Notes: generated from the sequence alone by a model not told the origin. Positions 33,650-42,736 are shown, numbered from the stretch's first letter. The stretch is 43,356 nt of DNA from Tepidimonas fonticaldi (GCF_007556755.1 NZ_VJOO01000024.1:1-43356); one strand, 5' to 3'. Program-made: numbers and translations.

Positions 33650-36105
33650 CCACTGGTAAGCGCAACACCCAAGGGATGGCGTGGAAGCTGCCCCCATTGA
33701 AACCGGCCACGCCCGCCTGGGGGGCGTGGTTTCAGCAGGCGTTGGAGTCGCACCGCCAGGGGCGGTTGGACCATGCTCAACGCCTTTACGAGCAGATCTT
33801 GGCGGCCCAGCCGCGTCATTTTGGTGCGACACACATGCTGGGCGTGCTGTTGTACCAGCGTCGCCAGTATCGCGAGGCGCATGGATGGCTGGTCAAAGCC
33901 TTGCAGATCGAGCCGCGTGACCCTGCGGCCCACACCAACCTGGGCCTCGTCTTGGGGGCCGTGGGGCGCCATGAGGATGCCCTGCAGTGCCACGACCAAG
34001 CCGTGGGTCTGCGCCCGGATTTCGTGGAGGCATGGATCAACCGGGGAGGGGCCCTGCGCGAGTTGCGGCGTTTTGAAGACGCCTTGCAGAGCTATGAGCG
34101 TGCGCTGGCCTTGCGGCCGGACGCCCCCCAGGCCCAACTGAATCGCGGCATCGTTTTGCTGGAGCTGGAACGTGCGCAGGAGGCGCTGGCCGCCTTGGAT
34201 GCACTGACCCAGGCCCATTCGGACTACGCCCAAGCATGGCATCAACGGGGCAACGCGCTGGCCGCCCTCGGCCGCCGGGAAGAGGCCCAGGCGAGCTACG
34301 ACCGCGCGGTGAAAGCCGCCCCGCACTACGCCGACGTATGGGTGGATATGGCCCGTTTGCACACGGCGGAGGGGCGTTTGGATGAGGCGTTGGATGGTTT
34401 GAATCGAGCGTTGAGCTTGAATCCTGCCTTGCCGGTGGCCTATGTCAATCGCGGTAATCTGTTGCGCCGGCAGGATCGCTGGAAAGAGGCGTTGGAAGAT
34501 TACAACCGCGCAGTGTCGCTGGCGCCGATGGATGCCATGGCGCGTTTCAACCGCGCTCCCATTCTGACGGCGGTGGGGCAAAAAAATCAGGCTGTGGAGG
34601 ATCTGGATTTTGTGATCCAGCAGCGGCCTGAATTGGCAGAGGCCTATGTTGTGCGCGCAGGGCTTCTGAAGGAAGCTGGACTATATCCAGAGGCGTTGGA
34701 TGACTTTCAGCAGTTGCTCGCTATCAAGGGCGACTCAGGTGCGATCGCCTGGCTGCCAGACATCCTGAATACCCAGGCATCGATTGCCGACTGGCGCCAA
34801 TGGAGTGAAGGGGTTTCCCGTTTGGCATCGGGTGAGGTGCAGTGTGCGGATGTTTCTGGTCTCTTTTCGCTTTTGGCGCTCGTGGATGATCCCGCGCTCC
34901 ATCAAGCGGTCTGTGATCAGGTAATGAGAAAACAGGTCCCAGAGATCGGCGGTCTGGGGCCGATAGCCATCAGGCCGCCGCGCGAGCGCATCCGCGTGGG
35001 GTATTTTTCCGCGGACTTTCATCAGCATGCCACCATGGTCCTGATGGCTGAGCTGTTCGAGCTGCACGACCGTCAGCGATTTGAGTGGTATGCGTTCTCG
35101 TTTGGTCCTCGTACGGGTGACGCGATGCAGCAACGTGCGCAGGCCGCGTTCGATCGATTCATCGATGTGCGAGACATGTCTCCACTCGAGATTGCTCGGC
35201 TGGCGCGCGAGTTAGAAATCGATATCGCGGTCGATTTGAAAGGTCATACCCAGGACGCCCGCACGGCGATTTTTGCCTATCGTGCAGCGCCGATTCAGGT
35301 CAACTACATCGGGTATCCAGGGACGATGGCGGCGGAGTACTACGACTACATCGTGGCAGACCCTGTGGTCATACCCGATGAGCTGCGACGCTACTACTCA
35401 GAAAAGGTGGTGCGCCTGCCCCACAGCTATCAGGTCAATGACCGTGCCCGTCGTATTGCAGACCGGGTATTTACCCGGGCGGAATGTGGATTACCGGATG
35501 AAGGGGTGGTGTATTGCTGCTTCAATGCAGTCTACAAGATCACTCCCGATGTGTTCGCCTGTTGGATGAGGATTTTGCAAGCGGTGCCGGGCAGCGTGCT
35601 GTGGCTGTATGAGGGCAACCGTTGGGCGCCGGACAACCTGCGCAAGGAGGCGGCCCGTCATGGAGTGGATCCCCAACGGCTGGTGTTTGCGCCGAACATG
35701 CCCAACGCGGAGCACTTGGCCCGGGTGCGGCTGGCGGACCTGTTTTTGGATACGTTGCCGTACAACGCCCATACGACCGCCAGCGATGCCCTGTGGGCGG
35801 GACTGCCGGTGCTCACCCGTATCGGACAGTCCTTCGCTGCGCGGGTGGCGGCGAGTTTGCTAACGGCCGTCGGGATGCCGGAGTTGATTGTTCGCACGCC
35901 AGAGGCGTACGAGGCGTTGGCGATTGCCCTGGGGCGGGAGCCGGCCCGGCTGATCGAACTGCGACAGCGACTGTTGGCCGGGCGTGAGACGGCACCGTTG
36001 TGGGATACGCCCCGCTTCGCCCGCCATCTGGAATCGGCTTATGAGCAAATGATGCATCGGTGGTGGAACGGTCTGGCACCTGAGCACATCGATGTTGCCC
36101 CGTAA
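33646..36105 (+). CDS. TPR-GT41 glycosyltransferase (SPINDLY/OGT type), copy 1
   Basis: This 819-residue protein has an N-terminal TPR array (about residues 25-340, at least eight repeats of the form AxxNLGxxLxxxGxxxEA) and a C-terminal GT41 catalytic half from about residue 447 (RIRVGYFSADFHQHATM). Key GT41 features are VDLKGHTQDAR, NYIGYPGTMAAEYYDYI, FNAVYKITP with Lys631 matching the UDP-contacting lysine of O-GlcNAc transferase, and DLFLDTLPYNAHTTASDALWAGLPVLT. Family members transfer GlcNAc or other hexoses to Ser/Thr/Asn of cytoplasmic proteins, while some sit in polysaccharide loci. ATGA overlap with the previous gene. The region 34560-35200 is somewhat AT-richer than its flanks. Confidence 0.92.
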   Translation: MTTGKRNTQGMAWKLPPLKPATPAWGAWFQQALESHRQGRLDHAQRLYEQILAAQPRHFGATHMLGVLLYQRRQYREAHGWLVKALQIEPRDPAAHTNLGLVLGAVGRHEDALQCHDQAVGLRPDFVEAWINRGGALRELRRFEDALQSYERALALRPDAPQAQLNRGIVLLELERAQEALAALDALTQAHSDYAQAWHQRGNALAALGRREEAQASYDRAVKAAPHYADVWVDMARLHTAEGRLDEALDGLNRALSLNPALPVAYVNRGNLLRRQDRWKEALEDYNRAVSLAPMDAMARFNRAPILTAVGQKNQAVEDLDFVIQQRPELAEAYVVRAGLLKEAGLYPEALDDFQQLLAIKGDSGAIAWLPDILNTQASIADWRQWSEGVSRLASGEVQCADVSGLFSLLALVDDPALHQAVCDQVMRKQVPEIGGLGPIAIRPPRERIRVGYFSADFHQHATMVLMAELFELHDRQRFEWYAFSFGPRTGDAMQQRAQAAFDRFIDVRDMSPLEIARLARELEIDIAVDLKGHTQDARTAIFAYRAAPIQVNYIGYPGTMAAEYYDYIVADPVVIPDELRRYYSEKVVRLPHSYQVNDRARRIADRVFTRAECGLPDEGVVYCCFNAVYKITPDVFACWMRILQAVPGSVLWLYEGNRWAPDNLRKEAARHGVDPQRLVFAPNMPNAEHLARVRLADLFLDTLPYNAHTTASDALWAGLPVLTRIGQSFAARVAASLLTAVGMPELIVRTPEAYEALAIALGREPARLIELRQRLLAGRETAPLWDTPRFARHLESAYEQMMHRWWNGLAPEHIDVAP

Positions 36106-36131
36106 CCAGATCGCTGATGTGAAGGACGCGC

Positions 36132-38507
36132 ATGAACCCGATCCCTCGGATTGTTCAATGGCATATTCCGACAGTCGCGCCGGCCAAACCCTCGTTGGAG
36201 GCATTGTTGGCCGAAGCCCAAGCGCACCGATCGCGTGGGGACGTCAAGTCTGCTCACGCCACCCTGGTACGGGCGGTGCGCGACTGCCCGCCAGACCCCC
36301 GTCCCTATCGAGAACTGGGACGCCTGGCCGAATCGCTGCAGCGACCGGAGGATGCGTTGGCCTGTCACGACCGTGCTTTGGCGATCGAGCCACGCGACGT
36401 CGAGACGCTGCTGGCCAAGGCCGATGTGTTGGTTCGCTTGGCACGTTGGGATGAGGTGCGGCAGGTCGCCATGACCGTGCTGACCATCGAGCCGGATCAC
36501 CCGGACGCACGGGTTTTGCTGGCCGGCTTGGCACAACTCTCGGGCAATTTGGCAGAGGCGGAACAACAGGTGCGCGCTGCGCTGGCCGCGCATCCCACGC
36601 ATGCCGGCGCGATCAACATGCTGGGTAAAGTGTTGTTGGCCCGAGGAGACCGCAGCGGTGCGCTGGCGATGTTCGAGCGGGCGACAGAGGCGAACCCCGC
36701 CCACGTCGAGGCTTGGGTCAACCTGGGCGCGATGCAGTTGACCGAGCGAGGCGACCGCCAGAAAGCCATCGCCTGTTATCGGCGTGCCCTAGAGATTAAT
36801 CCCAATTACCCCGAAGCCCATTTCAATTTGGGAGCAGCCTTATTTGATGAAAAGTCCGTCAAAGAGGCGGCAGGGCATCTGCAGCATGCGATTGCGTTGC
36901 GTCCGATCTACCCAGAGGCTTATGTGAATTTGGCCGTTGGGTTGATTGCATCGATGTATTTTGATAATGCGTTGCAAGCCTGTGACCGAGGGTTGCAGGT
37001 GTGTGGCGATCACCCCGGCCTGTGGGCGCAAAAAGCAGAGGCGTTGGCATTGATGGGACGCCATCAGGCGGCTATCGAGGCTGGCCGACGGGCCATCGAT
37101 TTTGGCTATTCGGCGAATAACTTAAAAGTCCAAATGGCATCGTGGTACCGCAATCTGTGCGATTGGCGCGAAGGGGGTGATCGTGCTGCTTGGCGGGCGT
37201 GGGTGGACAGTGGTACGACGGTCAATCCCTTTGTGCTTTTGTCCATCGATGATGACCCGTTGTTGCAGAAACGGGCGGCGGCGCAGAGCGTGCAAAATGG
37301 AAAATGGTCGAAAGCGTCTCTGCCTTTTGTGCGAAAGGGGGAGTGTGTCAGCAAGCTGCGGATTGGTTACCTGTCACCGGACTTTCGCAATCACCCGATC
37401 ATGACGATTCTGGGCGATGTATTCGAAGCCCATGACCGAGCGCAGTTTGAGTGGTATGCCTTTTCGTTGGTGGCGGCACCGGACGATCCTGTTCAGGCGC
37501 GTGCAGTGGCGATATTTGATCAATTTTTGGATGTGAGCGAATGGTCGGATGACCGCATCGTCGCCCACGCGCGGGAGTTGGGTATCGATGTGATGGTGGA
37601 CTTGGCCGGGCACACGCAAGGCAGCCGCTGTGGTGCTTTGGCTCTGCGGTGCGCACCGGCGCAGGTGACGTATATCGGTTACCCGGGGACGACGGCGGTT
37701 CCGGCCATCGACTACATCTTTGGCAGCCCCGTTGTTACGCCGACGGGATCTGAGTCATGGTTTACCGAACAGCCGATTCGGCTGCCGTGGCTGGTCCCAG
37801 TGTTGCCACGGACGGTATCCGACCGGGTGTGGACCCGTGCCGAGGCGGGGCTGCCGCAGGACGCCGTGGTGTTTTGCAGCTTTAACAACACGTACAAATT
37901 CACGCCGGAGATGTTCGATGTCTGGATGAACATCTTGCGGCAGGTGGACGGCAGCGTGTTGTGGCTGTATGCCAAGGCACCGGAGGTGGAAACCAACTTG
38001 CGTCGCGAGGCGCAGGCGCGCGGTATCGACCCGGTGCGGCTGTACTTTGCCGGTGCGGTCGATATGCCCAACTATCTGGCGCGCATGCGCTTGGCCGATC
38101 TGTTCCTGGATACCCACCCCTACAACGCGCACACCACGGCGTTGGATGCCGTGTGGGCCGGCTTGCCCGTGTTGACGTTCGAGGGTGGATCGTTCGTCAG
38201 CCGCATGGCAGCGGGGGTGTTGTCGTCGATTGGTCTGCGCGAGCTGGTCGCCGCCGACGTGACCGATTACGAGGCCAGGGCCGTCGCGCTCGGGCGCGAC
38301 CCAGCCCGCTTGGCGGATTTGCGACAGCGGTTGCTGAGTCCGGAGATGCGGACATCACCGCCGTTCGATCCGGCCCGGTTTGCGCGCTACCTGGAAGCGG
38401 CCTACCGCGCGATGCACGAACGGGCCGCCGCTGGACTGCCGCCCGCGCCCATGGAGGTGAGCGTGGATGGTCAGGTGACTGTCCTACAATCCCCGGCTGT
38501 CTGTTGA
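36132..38507 (+). CDS. TPR-GT41 glycosyltransferase (SPINDLY/OGT type), copy 2
   Basis: The 791-residue product repeats the architecture of the preceding gene: TPRs over about residues 15-330 and a GT41 half from residue 410 (RIGYLSPDFRNHPIMT). It has VDLAGHTQGSR, TYIGYPGTTAVPAIDYI, FNNTYKFTP with Lys589, and DLFLDTHPYNAHTTALDAVWAGLPVLT. The two catalytic halves are clearly homologous but far from identical, and the TPR arrays differ more, so they probably act on different targets. GAAGGA (36121-36126) supports ATG 36132. It is separated from copy 1 by 26 bases. Confidence 0.92.
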   Translation: MNPIPRIVQWHIPTVAPAKPSLEALLAEAQAHRSRGDVKSAHATLVRAVRDCPPDPRPYRELGRLAESLQRPEDALACHDRALAIEPRDVETLLAKADVLVRLARWDEVRQVAMTVLTIEPDHPDARVLLAGLAQLSGNLAEAEQQVRAALAAHPTHAGAINMLGKVLLARGDRSGALAMFERATEANPAHVEAWVNLGAMQLTERGDRQKAIACYRRALEINPNYPEAHFNLGAALFDEKSVKEAAGHLQHAIALRPIYPEAYVNLAVGLIASMYFDNALQACDRGLQVCGDHPGLWAQKAEALALMGRHQAAIEAGRRAIDFGYSANNLKVQMASWYRNLCDWREGGDRAAWRAWVDSGTTVNPFVLLSIDDDPLLQKRAAAQSVQNGKWSKASLPFVRKGECVSKLRIGYLSPDFRNHPIMTILGDVFEAHDRAQFEWYAFSLVAAPDDPVQARAVAIFDQFLDVSEWSDDRIVAHARELGIDVMVDLAGHTQGSRCGALALRCAPAQVTYIGYPGTTAVPAIDYIFGSPVVTPTGSESWFTEQPIRLPWLVPVLPRTVSDRVWTRAEAGLPQDAVVFCSFNNTYKFTPEMFDVWMNILRQVDGSVLWLYAKAPEVETNLRREAQARGIDPVRLYFAGAVDMPNYLARMRLADLFLDTHPYNAHTTALDAVWAGLPVLTFEGGSFVSRMAAGVLSSIGLRELVAADVTDYEARAVALGRDPARLADLRQRLLSPEMRTSPPFDPARFARYLEAAYRAMHERAAAGLPPAPMEVSVDGQVTVLQSPAVC

Positions 38508-38544
38508 AGGTTGGCCGATTACGCAGAGAGCGAAAGGGGGTGGC

Positions 38545-39189
38545 ATGGGTTGGGTGCGTGCAGCATGGCTCATCGTGGGGCTCGTGGCGGCGCCTTGTGC
38601 CCATGCCAACGGGGTGTGGACTTACGTCGACGCCCAGGGCGTGACCCACATCGGCAACGCGCCACCGCCACCCGTCAAGCGGCTGGAGTGGCTAGGCTTT
38701 GACGACCGCATCAAGGGCGCACCCCAGCGCTCAGCCGGCGCGCACCCCACGCGACTGCCCGGCTACGCCACCGTGCGGCCGCTGTTGGAGTCCGCAGCGC
38801 AGCGGCACGCGCTGGATCCGGAGTTGGTCACGGCCATCGCCGCAGCGGAGTCGGGCTTTCGGCCCGACGCCGTCTCGCACAAAGGGGCGGTGGGCTTGAT
38901 GCAGGTGATGCCTGCCACGGCGGCCCGGTATGGCGTGTCCGCCCCCAGCCCGCAGCAGGCGTCCGCCTTGCTCAAAAATCCGGACGTCAATGTCCAAGTC
39001 GGGGCGCGGTACCTGGCGGATTTGTTGCAGATGTTCGATGGTGAGCTGGAGTTGGCAGTCGCTGCTTACAATGCGGGCGAGGGGGCGGTGTTGCGCCACG
39101 GTCGCCGCATCCCGCCGTACCCCGAGACGCAGCAATACGTCGCCCGTGTGATGCGGTTTTACCGGGCGTTGACCGGGCGCAGCGGCTGA
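38545..39189 (+). CDS. Lytic transglycosylase with DUF4124 domain
   Basis: This 214-residue protein has a signal peptide (cleavage near AHA, residue 21), a DUF4124 segment (VWTYVDAQGVTHIGNAPPP), and a Slt-type catalytic domain: AAAESGF with catalytic Glu102, GLMQVMPATAARYGV, and AVAAYNAGEGAVLRHG. It cleaves peptidoglycan strands in the periplasm. AAAGGGGG (38532-38539) supports ATG 38545. Enzymes of this kind often open the wall for secretion or surface structures, which fits the T2SS and exporter context, although a general role is equally possible. Confidence 0.93.
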   Translation: MGWVRAAWLIVGLVAAPCAHANGVWTYVDAQGVTHIGNAPPPPVKRLEWLGFDDRIKGAPQRSAGAHPTRLPGYATVRPLLESAAQRHALDPELVTAIAAAESGFRPDAVSHKGAVGLMQVMPATAARYGVSAPSPQQASALLKNPDVNVQVGARYLADLLQMFDGELELAVAAYNAGEGAVLRHGRRIPPYPETQQYVARVMRFYRALTGRSG

Positions 39190-39220
39190 CCGCGCGCGGC
39201 GTGCCATACCGGGGTTCGGC

Positions 39221-40321
39221 GTGCTCACCCAACTGATTCTGTCGTTCCTCGTGTCTGCGGTGGTGGGTGGGTGGCTCGTGCGCGATGGACACCGCTACGC
39301 TCGACGCTACCCGGTGGATGTCCCGCAGCGTTTTCACGCGGGTGACGTGCCCCGGCTGGGCGGGGTGGCCATGTGCATTGCGTGGGTGGTGGTGTCCGCG
39401 CGTCAAATCCACCCGGTCGTGGGGGATTTGGGGCACTCGATCATCCCGTGGACCGTCTGGCTGGCCGTCGTGGGCACCGTGTTGCCGGCGGTGTTGGGCG
39501 GGGTGTTCGAGGACTTGACCCATCGGCTGTCGCCCCTGCCACGCCTGGCGTTGACGGGGCTGTCGGCGACGTTGGCCGTGGCGTGGTTGGGTCTGAGCAT
39601 CGACCGGTCCGGATTGGCGTGGTTCGATGCGTATTGGCAATGGTCCCCATGGTTCGGGGTGGCGTTTGCCTGGCTGGCCGTGGCGGGTTTGCCGCACGCG
39701 TTCAATCTGATCGATGGCTACAACGGGTTGGCGGGTGCGGTGGCGTTGGCGATAACCGTCGCGTTGACTGCCGTGGCCCTCAAAGTGGGCGACTGGCCGC
39801 TGGCGGCACTGCTGCTGTCGTTGGCCGGGGCGACCGCGGGTTTTTTGGTTTGGAACTATCCCCGCGGGTTGCTCTTTGCCGGCGATGGCGGCGCCTATCT
39901 GTGGGGATGCGTGCTTGCCGTGGCTTCCGTGGCGCTGGTCCAACGAAACCCGGCGGTGTCGCCGTGGTTCCCGATGCTGCTGCTGGCTTACCCGGTGGTG
40001 GAAACGCTGTTCTCCGTCTACCGCAAAGTCGCCCGCGGCGACTCGCCTGGCGTTGCGGATGCACTGCACTTTCACCAATTGATTTACCGTCGCATCGTCC
40101 GTGGCGTGTTTCATGACGACGCGGCGCGTCAACTGCTCATGCGCAACAACCGCACCTCACCCTATCTGTGGGGGTTTGCGCTGACGACCGTCGTGCCGGC
40201 AGTGCTGTTCTGGGATGCGACGCCGGTACTGATGGTGGGGTTTGGGTTGTTCGTGCTGGCTTATGTGACGGCGTATCTGACCATCGTGCGCTTCAAGGTG
40301 CCGCGCTGGTTGCGGCGGTGA
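39221..40321 (+). CDS. WecA/MraY-type polyprenyl-phosphate glycosyl-1-phosphate transferase
   Basis: The 366-residue integral membrane protein has about ten membrane spans and the family motifs: DVPRLGGVAM near residue 42, FEDLTHRLSP at 96-105 in place of the DDxxD region, FNLIDGYNGLAG with Asn162/Asp165, FLVWNYPRGLLFAGDGGA with Asp222, and a loop HFHQLIYRR with His283/His285. Enzymes of the family load a sugar-1-phosphate such as GlcNAc-1-P onto undecaprenyl phosphate, starting lipid-linked glycan synthesis. Here it would initiate the Wzm/Wzt-exported chain. The first aspartate of the metal motif is Glu97. GTG 39221 is the likely start; no good ribosome binding site is seen. Confidence 0.88.
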   Translation: MLTQLILSFLVSAVVGGWLVRDGHRYARRYPVDVPQRFHAGDVPRLGGVAMCIAWVVVSARQIHPVVGDLGHSIIPWTVWLAVVGTVLPAVLGGVFEDLTHRLSPLPRLALTGLSATLAVAWLGLSIDRSGLAWFDAYWQWSPWFGVAFAWLAVAGLPHAFNLIDGYNGLAGAVALAITVALTAVALKVGDWPLAALLLSLAGATAGFLVWNYPRGLLFAGDGGAYLWGCVLAVASVALVQRNPAVSPWFPMLLLAYPVVETLFSVYRKVARGDSPGVADALHFHQLIYRRIVRGVFHDDAARQLLMRNNRTSPYLWGFALTTVVPAVLFWDATPVLMVGFGLFVLAYVTAYLTIVRFKVPRWLRR

Positions 40322-40334
40322 GTGGGGTGGAAAA

Positions 40335-42377
40335 GTGAAATTTCAAAATAAATTGATCGCAAATTTTATTATTGCATCCGGTCTATTGATTTCGCTGGTT
40401 GCGCTTTACTCCGCAGGATTTGGCTTTGGGCTGATATTTGATGATGCCTGGATTCTTCGCGACCCAGACTTTTTGAAAAAACCGCTGTCCTTCGAGTTAA
40501 AATTCCGTGGACTTTGGGAAGCGAGCTACCAAGCTGTTAGTCGAATTGCGGGGTCTGACTTTTATTGGCAACGGTTGTTCAATGTTTTGCTTCATGGGGT
40601 CAATGCGATTTTGCTTTTTGTTTTGACGCGGCTTTTGGTTGGTCGTGCAGAATTTTTTGGTAAACAGCAGGGGTTGCCGGAGGATCATGAGGGGCCGGGG
40701 AAAGCGGCCAATCGTATTTGGCTCGCGGTCTGGGTGGCAGTCTTTTTTTGGGCATTCAACCCCGTGGCGGTATACGCTGTACAGTATTTGACGCAGCGCT
40801 CCACGCTGATGGCAACGGGTTTTATATTGGTTTCTCTTCTGGCCTTTTTGTTGACATTGGAGGCCAAGTCGAAGCTTCAGAAGTCGCTCGGAGCTTTTGC
40901 TGTGCTTTTGGCATACGGAATGGCGGTTCTTTCTAAAGAGCATGCTGCCCCGGGGATTGCTTTATTGTTGCCGCTGTATGTGTATTGGGTGCGTCCAAAT
41001 AATCGGCAACTTTGGTTGGGTGGTGTGACCTTGAGCGTCATTGCGCTTGCGGCTGCTATCGTTTTGATTGGCGCCAAGGGTTGGACTTTGGGGGCGGCTA
41101 CAGAGGATAGGGTTCGCCCATTTTTGGCGCAGCTGGAAGGCTTGAGGCCTGGGGCTTCCGAAAGCGTGTATTGGTTAAGTTTGGTAAATCAGGCGTGGTT
41201 GTTTTTTCGGTATGGGCTGCTGTGGGTTTTGCCGTGGATCGGATGGATGAGCGTGGATATTCGGCCTCCATTTCCGCTTGTCTGGTATGCGTTCCCCCAG
41301 TTTTTAGGTGTCTTGGCGTTCTTAGCCTTTTTTGGTTTTGGGGTTTGGGCGTTGTTGGGGCGTCAAGGGCGTCTGGCTTTACTTGGTATCGTGATTGTTT
41401 TCCCGGTACTCTTGTTTTCTACTGAGCTGGCGTATGTTCGATTGCAGGAGCCCTTTGTGCTCTATAGAAGTTATTTGTGGTCGATCACTCTGCCTGCGTT
41501 AGTGGCGATCATATTGTTGGCTGTATTTCAAAGGTCTCAATGGATAATTGGGGTCGGTGTGTTGGTTGTTGTTGCGTGGAGTGCCCTGTCATACGAGCGT
41601 ATCCAAAGTTTTCGCAGCGACGCCACCGTTTGGCGCGATGCGCTTTCAAAAATCCAGCGCGACGCGCCCTCTAATGTGTTGGGTCGCTGGCGTCCCCCGC
41701 TCAATCTTGCGACGTGGGATCTTAATGAAGGGCGTTTTGCTGATGCTCTCGTTCACGCCAAACTTGCCGATGACTGGGGAGCGCCGGATGGGCTTGCAAA
41801 GTCTAAAATGGGCGCAGCGTTGGTTGCTCTACGGCGTCCTGCAGAGGCGCTCCCTTTGCTTTTGGCGGCTCAATCAGAAGGTTACCAAGGTGTGGAGTTA
41901 TGGGTCTCAATTGGTAGTTCATATGATCAGCTTGGTCGCGTTGACCAAGCGTTCGATGCATATGATCGTGCGTTGAGTGGTGGTTTGCACGAACGCTATC
42001 GCCCTGCGACGCTGTTGGCGGCTGGGCATTTGGCTAATCGCGTGGGGCAGTACGTGCGAGCACAAGAGTATTATTCAGATTTGCTTCGCAGTCAGCCTAA
42101 TTTGCCAGCTGCGATTGCCGGTTATTCAATTGCGAGTTTTAAACAAGGTAAGACACAGGAAGCATTGACGATTTTGTCCGATGCGATCGCTCGTCAGCCA
42201 TCTGCTGAGCTGTTTTTTGTTCGGGCGCAGTTGAATGTTGGCCTCGGTAACCGTGCGCAGGCGTCACAGGATATCGCGCAGGCGATTGCACGTGATCCAC
42301 GAAACCCGATGTATCAATCGTTTCAGCGGCAAATACGGCTCGACCAGCCTAGTCAAGACAAACAAAACACGCCGTGA
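40335..42377 (+). CDS. TMTC-like membrane glycosyltransferase with C-terminal TPRs
   Basis: This 680-residue protein has an N-terminal multi-span membrane half (to about residue 425) and a soluble C-terminal half with TPR-like repeats. The first loop has FDDAWIL (Asp36/Asp37), the acidic pair of GT-C enzymes. Then come FNVLLHGVNAILLFVLTRLL, FNPVAVYAVQYLTQRSTLMATGF and LAYGMAVLSKEHAAPGIALLLP, which match the HP-EAV-QRS-LLSKE pattern of eukaryotic TMTC O-mannosyltransferases and their bacterial relatives. It probably uses a polyprenyl-phosphate sugar at the periplasmic face. The gene is distinctly AT-richer than its neighbours, suggesting recent transfer. GTG 40335 starts it; the stop overlaps the galE fragment as GTGA. 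Confidence 0.8.
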   Translation: MKFQNKLIANFIIASGLLISLVALYSAGFGFGLIFDDAWILRDPDFLKKPLSFELKFRGLWEASYQAVSRIAGSDFYWQRLFNVLLHGVNAILLFVLTRLLVGRAEFFGKQQGLPEDHEGPGKAANRIWLAVWVAVFFWAFNPVAVYAVQYLTQRSTLMATGFILVSLLAFLLTLEAKSKLQKSLGAFAVLLAYGMAVLSKEHAAPGIALLLPLYVYWVRPNNRQLWLGGVTLSVIALAAAIVLIGAKGWTLGAATEDRVRPFLAQLEGLRPGASESVYWLSLVNQAWLFFRYGLLWVLPWIGWMSVDIRPPFPLVWYAFPQFLGVLAFLAFFGFGVWALLGRQGRLALLGIVIVFPVLLFSTELAYVRLQEPFVLYRSYLWSITLPALVAIILLAVFQRSQWIIGVGVLVVVAWSALSYERIQSFRSDATVWRDALSKIQRDAPSNVLGRWRPPLNLATWDLNEGRFADALVHAKLADDWGAPDGLAKSKMGAALVALRRPAEALPLLLAAQSEGYQGVELWVSIGSSYDQLGRVDQAFDAYDRALSGGLHERYRPATLLAAGHLANRVGQYVRAQEYYSDLLRSQPNLPAAIAGYSIASFKQGKTQEALTILSDAIARQPSAELFFVRAQLNVGLGNRAQASQDIAQAIARDPRNPMYQSFQRQIRLDQPSQDKQNTP

Positions 42378-42736
42378 CGAACCGCTCTGGGAACATCCTG
42401 CTCACCGGCGGCCTGGGCTACATCGGCAGCCACACCGCCGTGGTGCTGGCCCAGGCCGGTCACCGGGTCGTGCTGCTGGACAACCTTTCCAACAGCCGCG
42501 CTGATGTGGCCGACCGCATCGGCCGCATCATCGGACTGCGCCCGGTGGTGGAAGTGGCCGACGTGCTGGACACCGCACGCGTGCGCCACATTCTGAGCCA
42601 CTACGCCATCGGTGTCATCCACTTTGCCGTCCAACAGCGCCGCCTCAAGCAAGCCCGAGCTACACTACGGGCCCGCTCCGCGGAGCGGCATCGCGATCTG
42701 GAGGAGATGCTCGGCCTGATCGAGTCGCAGCGCTGA
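42374..42736 (+). pseudogene. galE: Truncated UDP-glucose 4-epimerase with foreign tail
   Basis: About 85 residues match the start of GalE: NILLTGGLGYIGSHTAVVLAQAGH, VVLLDNLSNS, and VIHFA, where a normal enzyme continues with GLKAVGES and about 250 more residues. Similarity ends near 42628; the frame goes on with about 36 unrelated, charged residues (RRLKQARATLRARSAERHRD) to a stop at 42736. The catalytic Tyr/Lys region is missing, so it cannot be a working epimerase. GTG 42374 overlaps the preceding stop. This marks a recombination joint at the cluster edge. Confidence 0.8.
42673..42688. repeat. 16-base perfect palindrome in the galE tail
   Basis: CCGCTCCGCGGAGCGG is its own reverse complement and sits in the non-GalE tail, about 45 bases after the break. 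It could be a remnant of a mobile element end or a protein-binding site; chance in GC-rich DNA is also possible. Confidence 0.4.

Noticed and set aside
36132-38507. Idea that the second GT41 gene is a pseudogene copy of the first
   Set aside because: The frame is intact, has a good ribosome binding site and keeps all GT41 motifs, so it is treated as functional.
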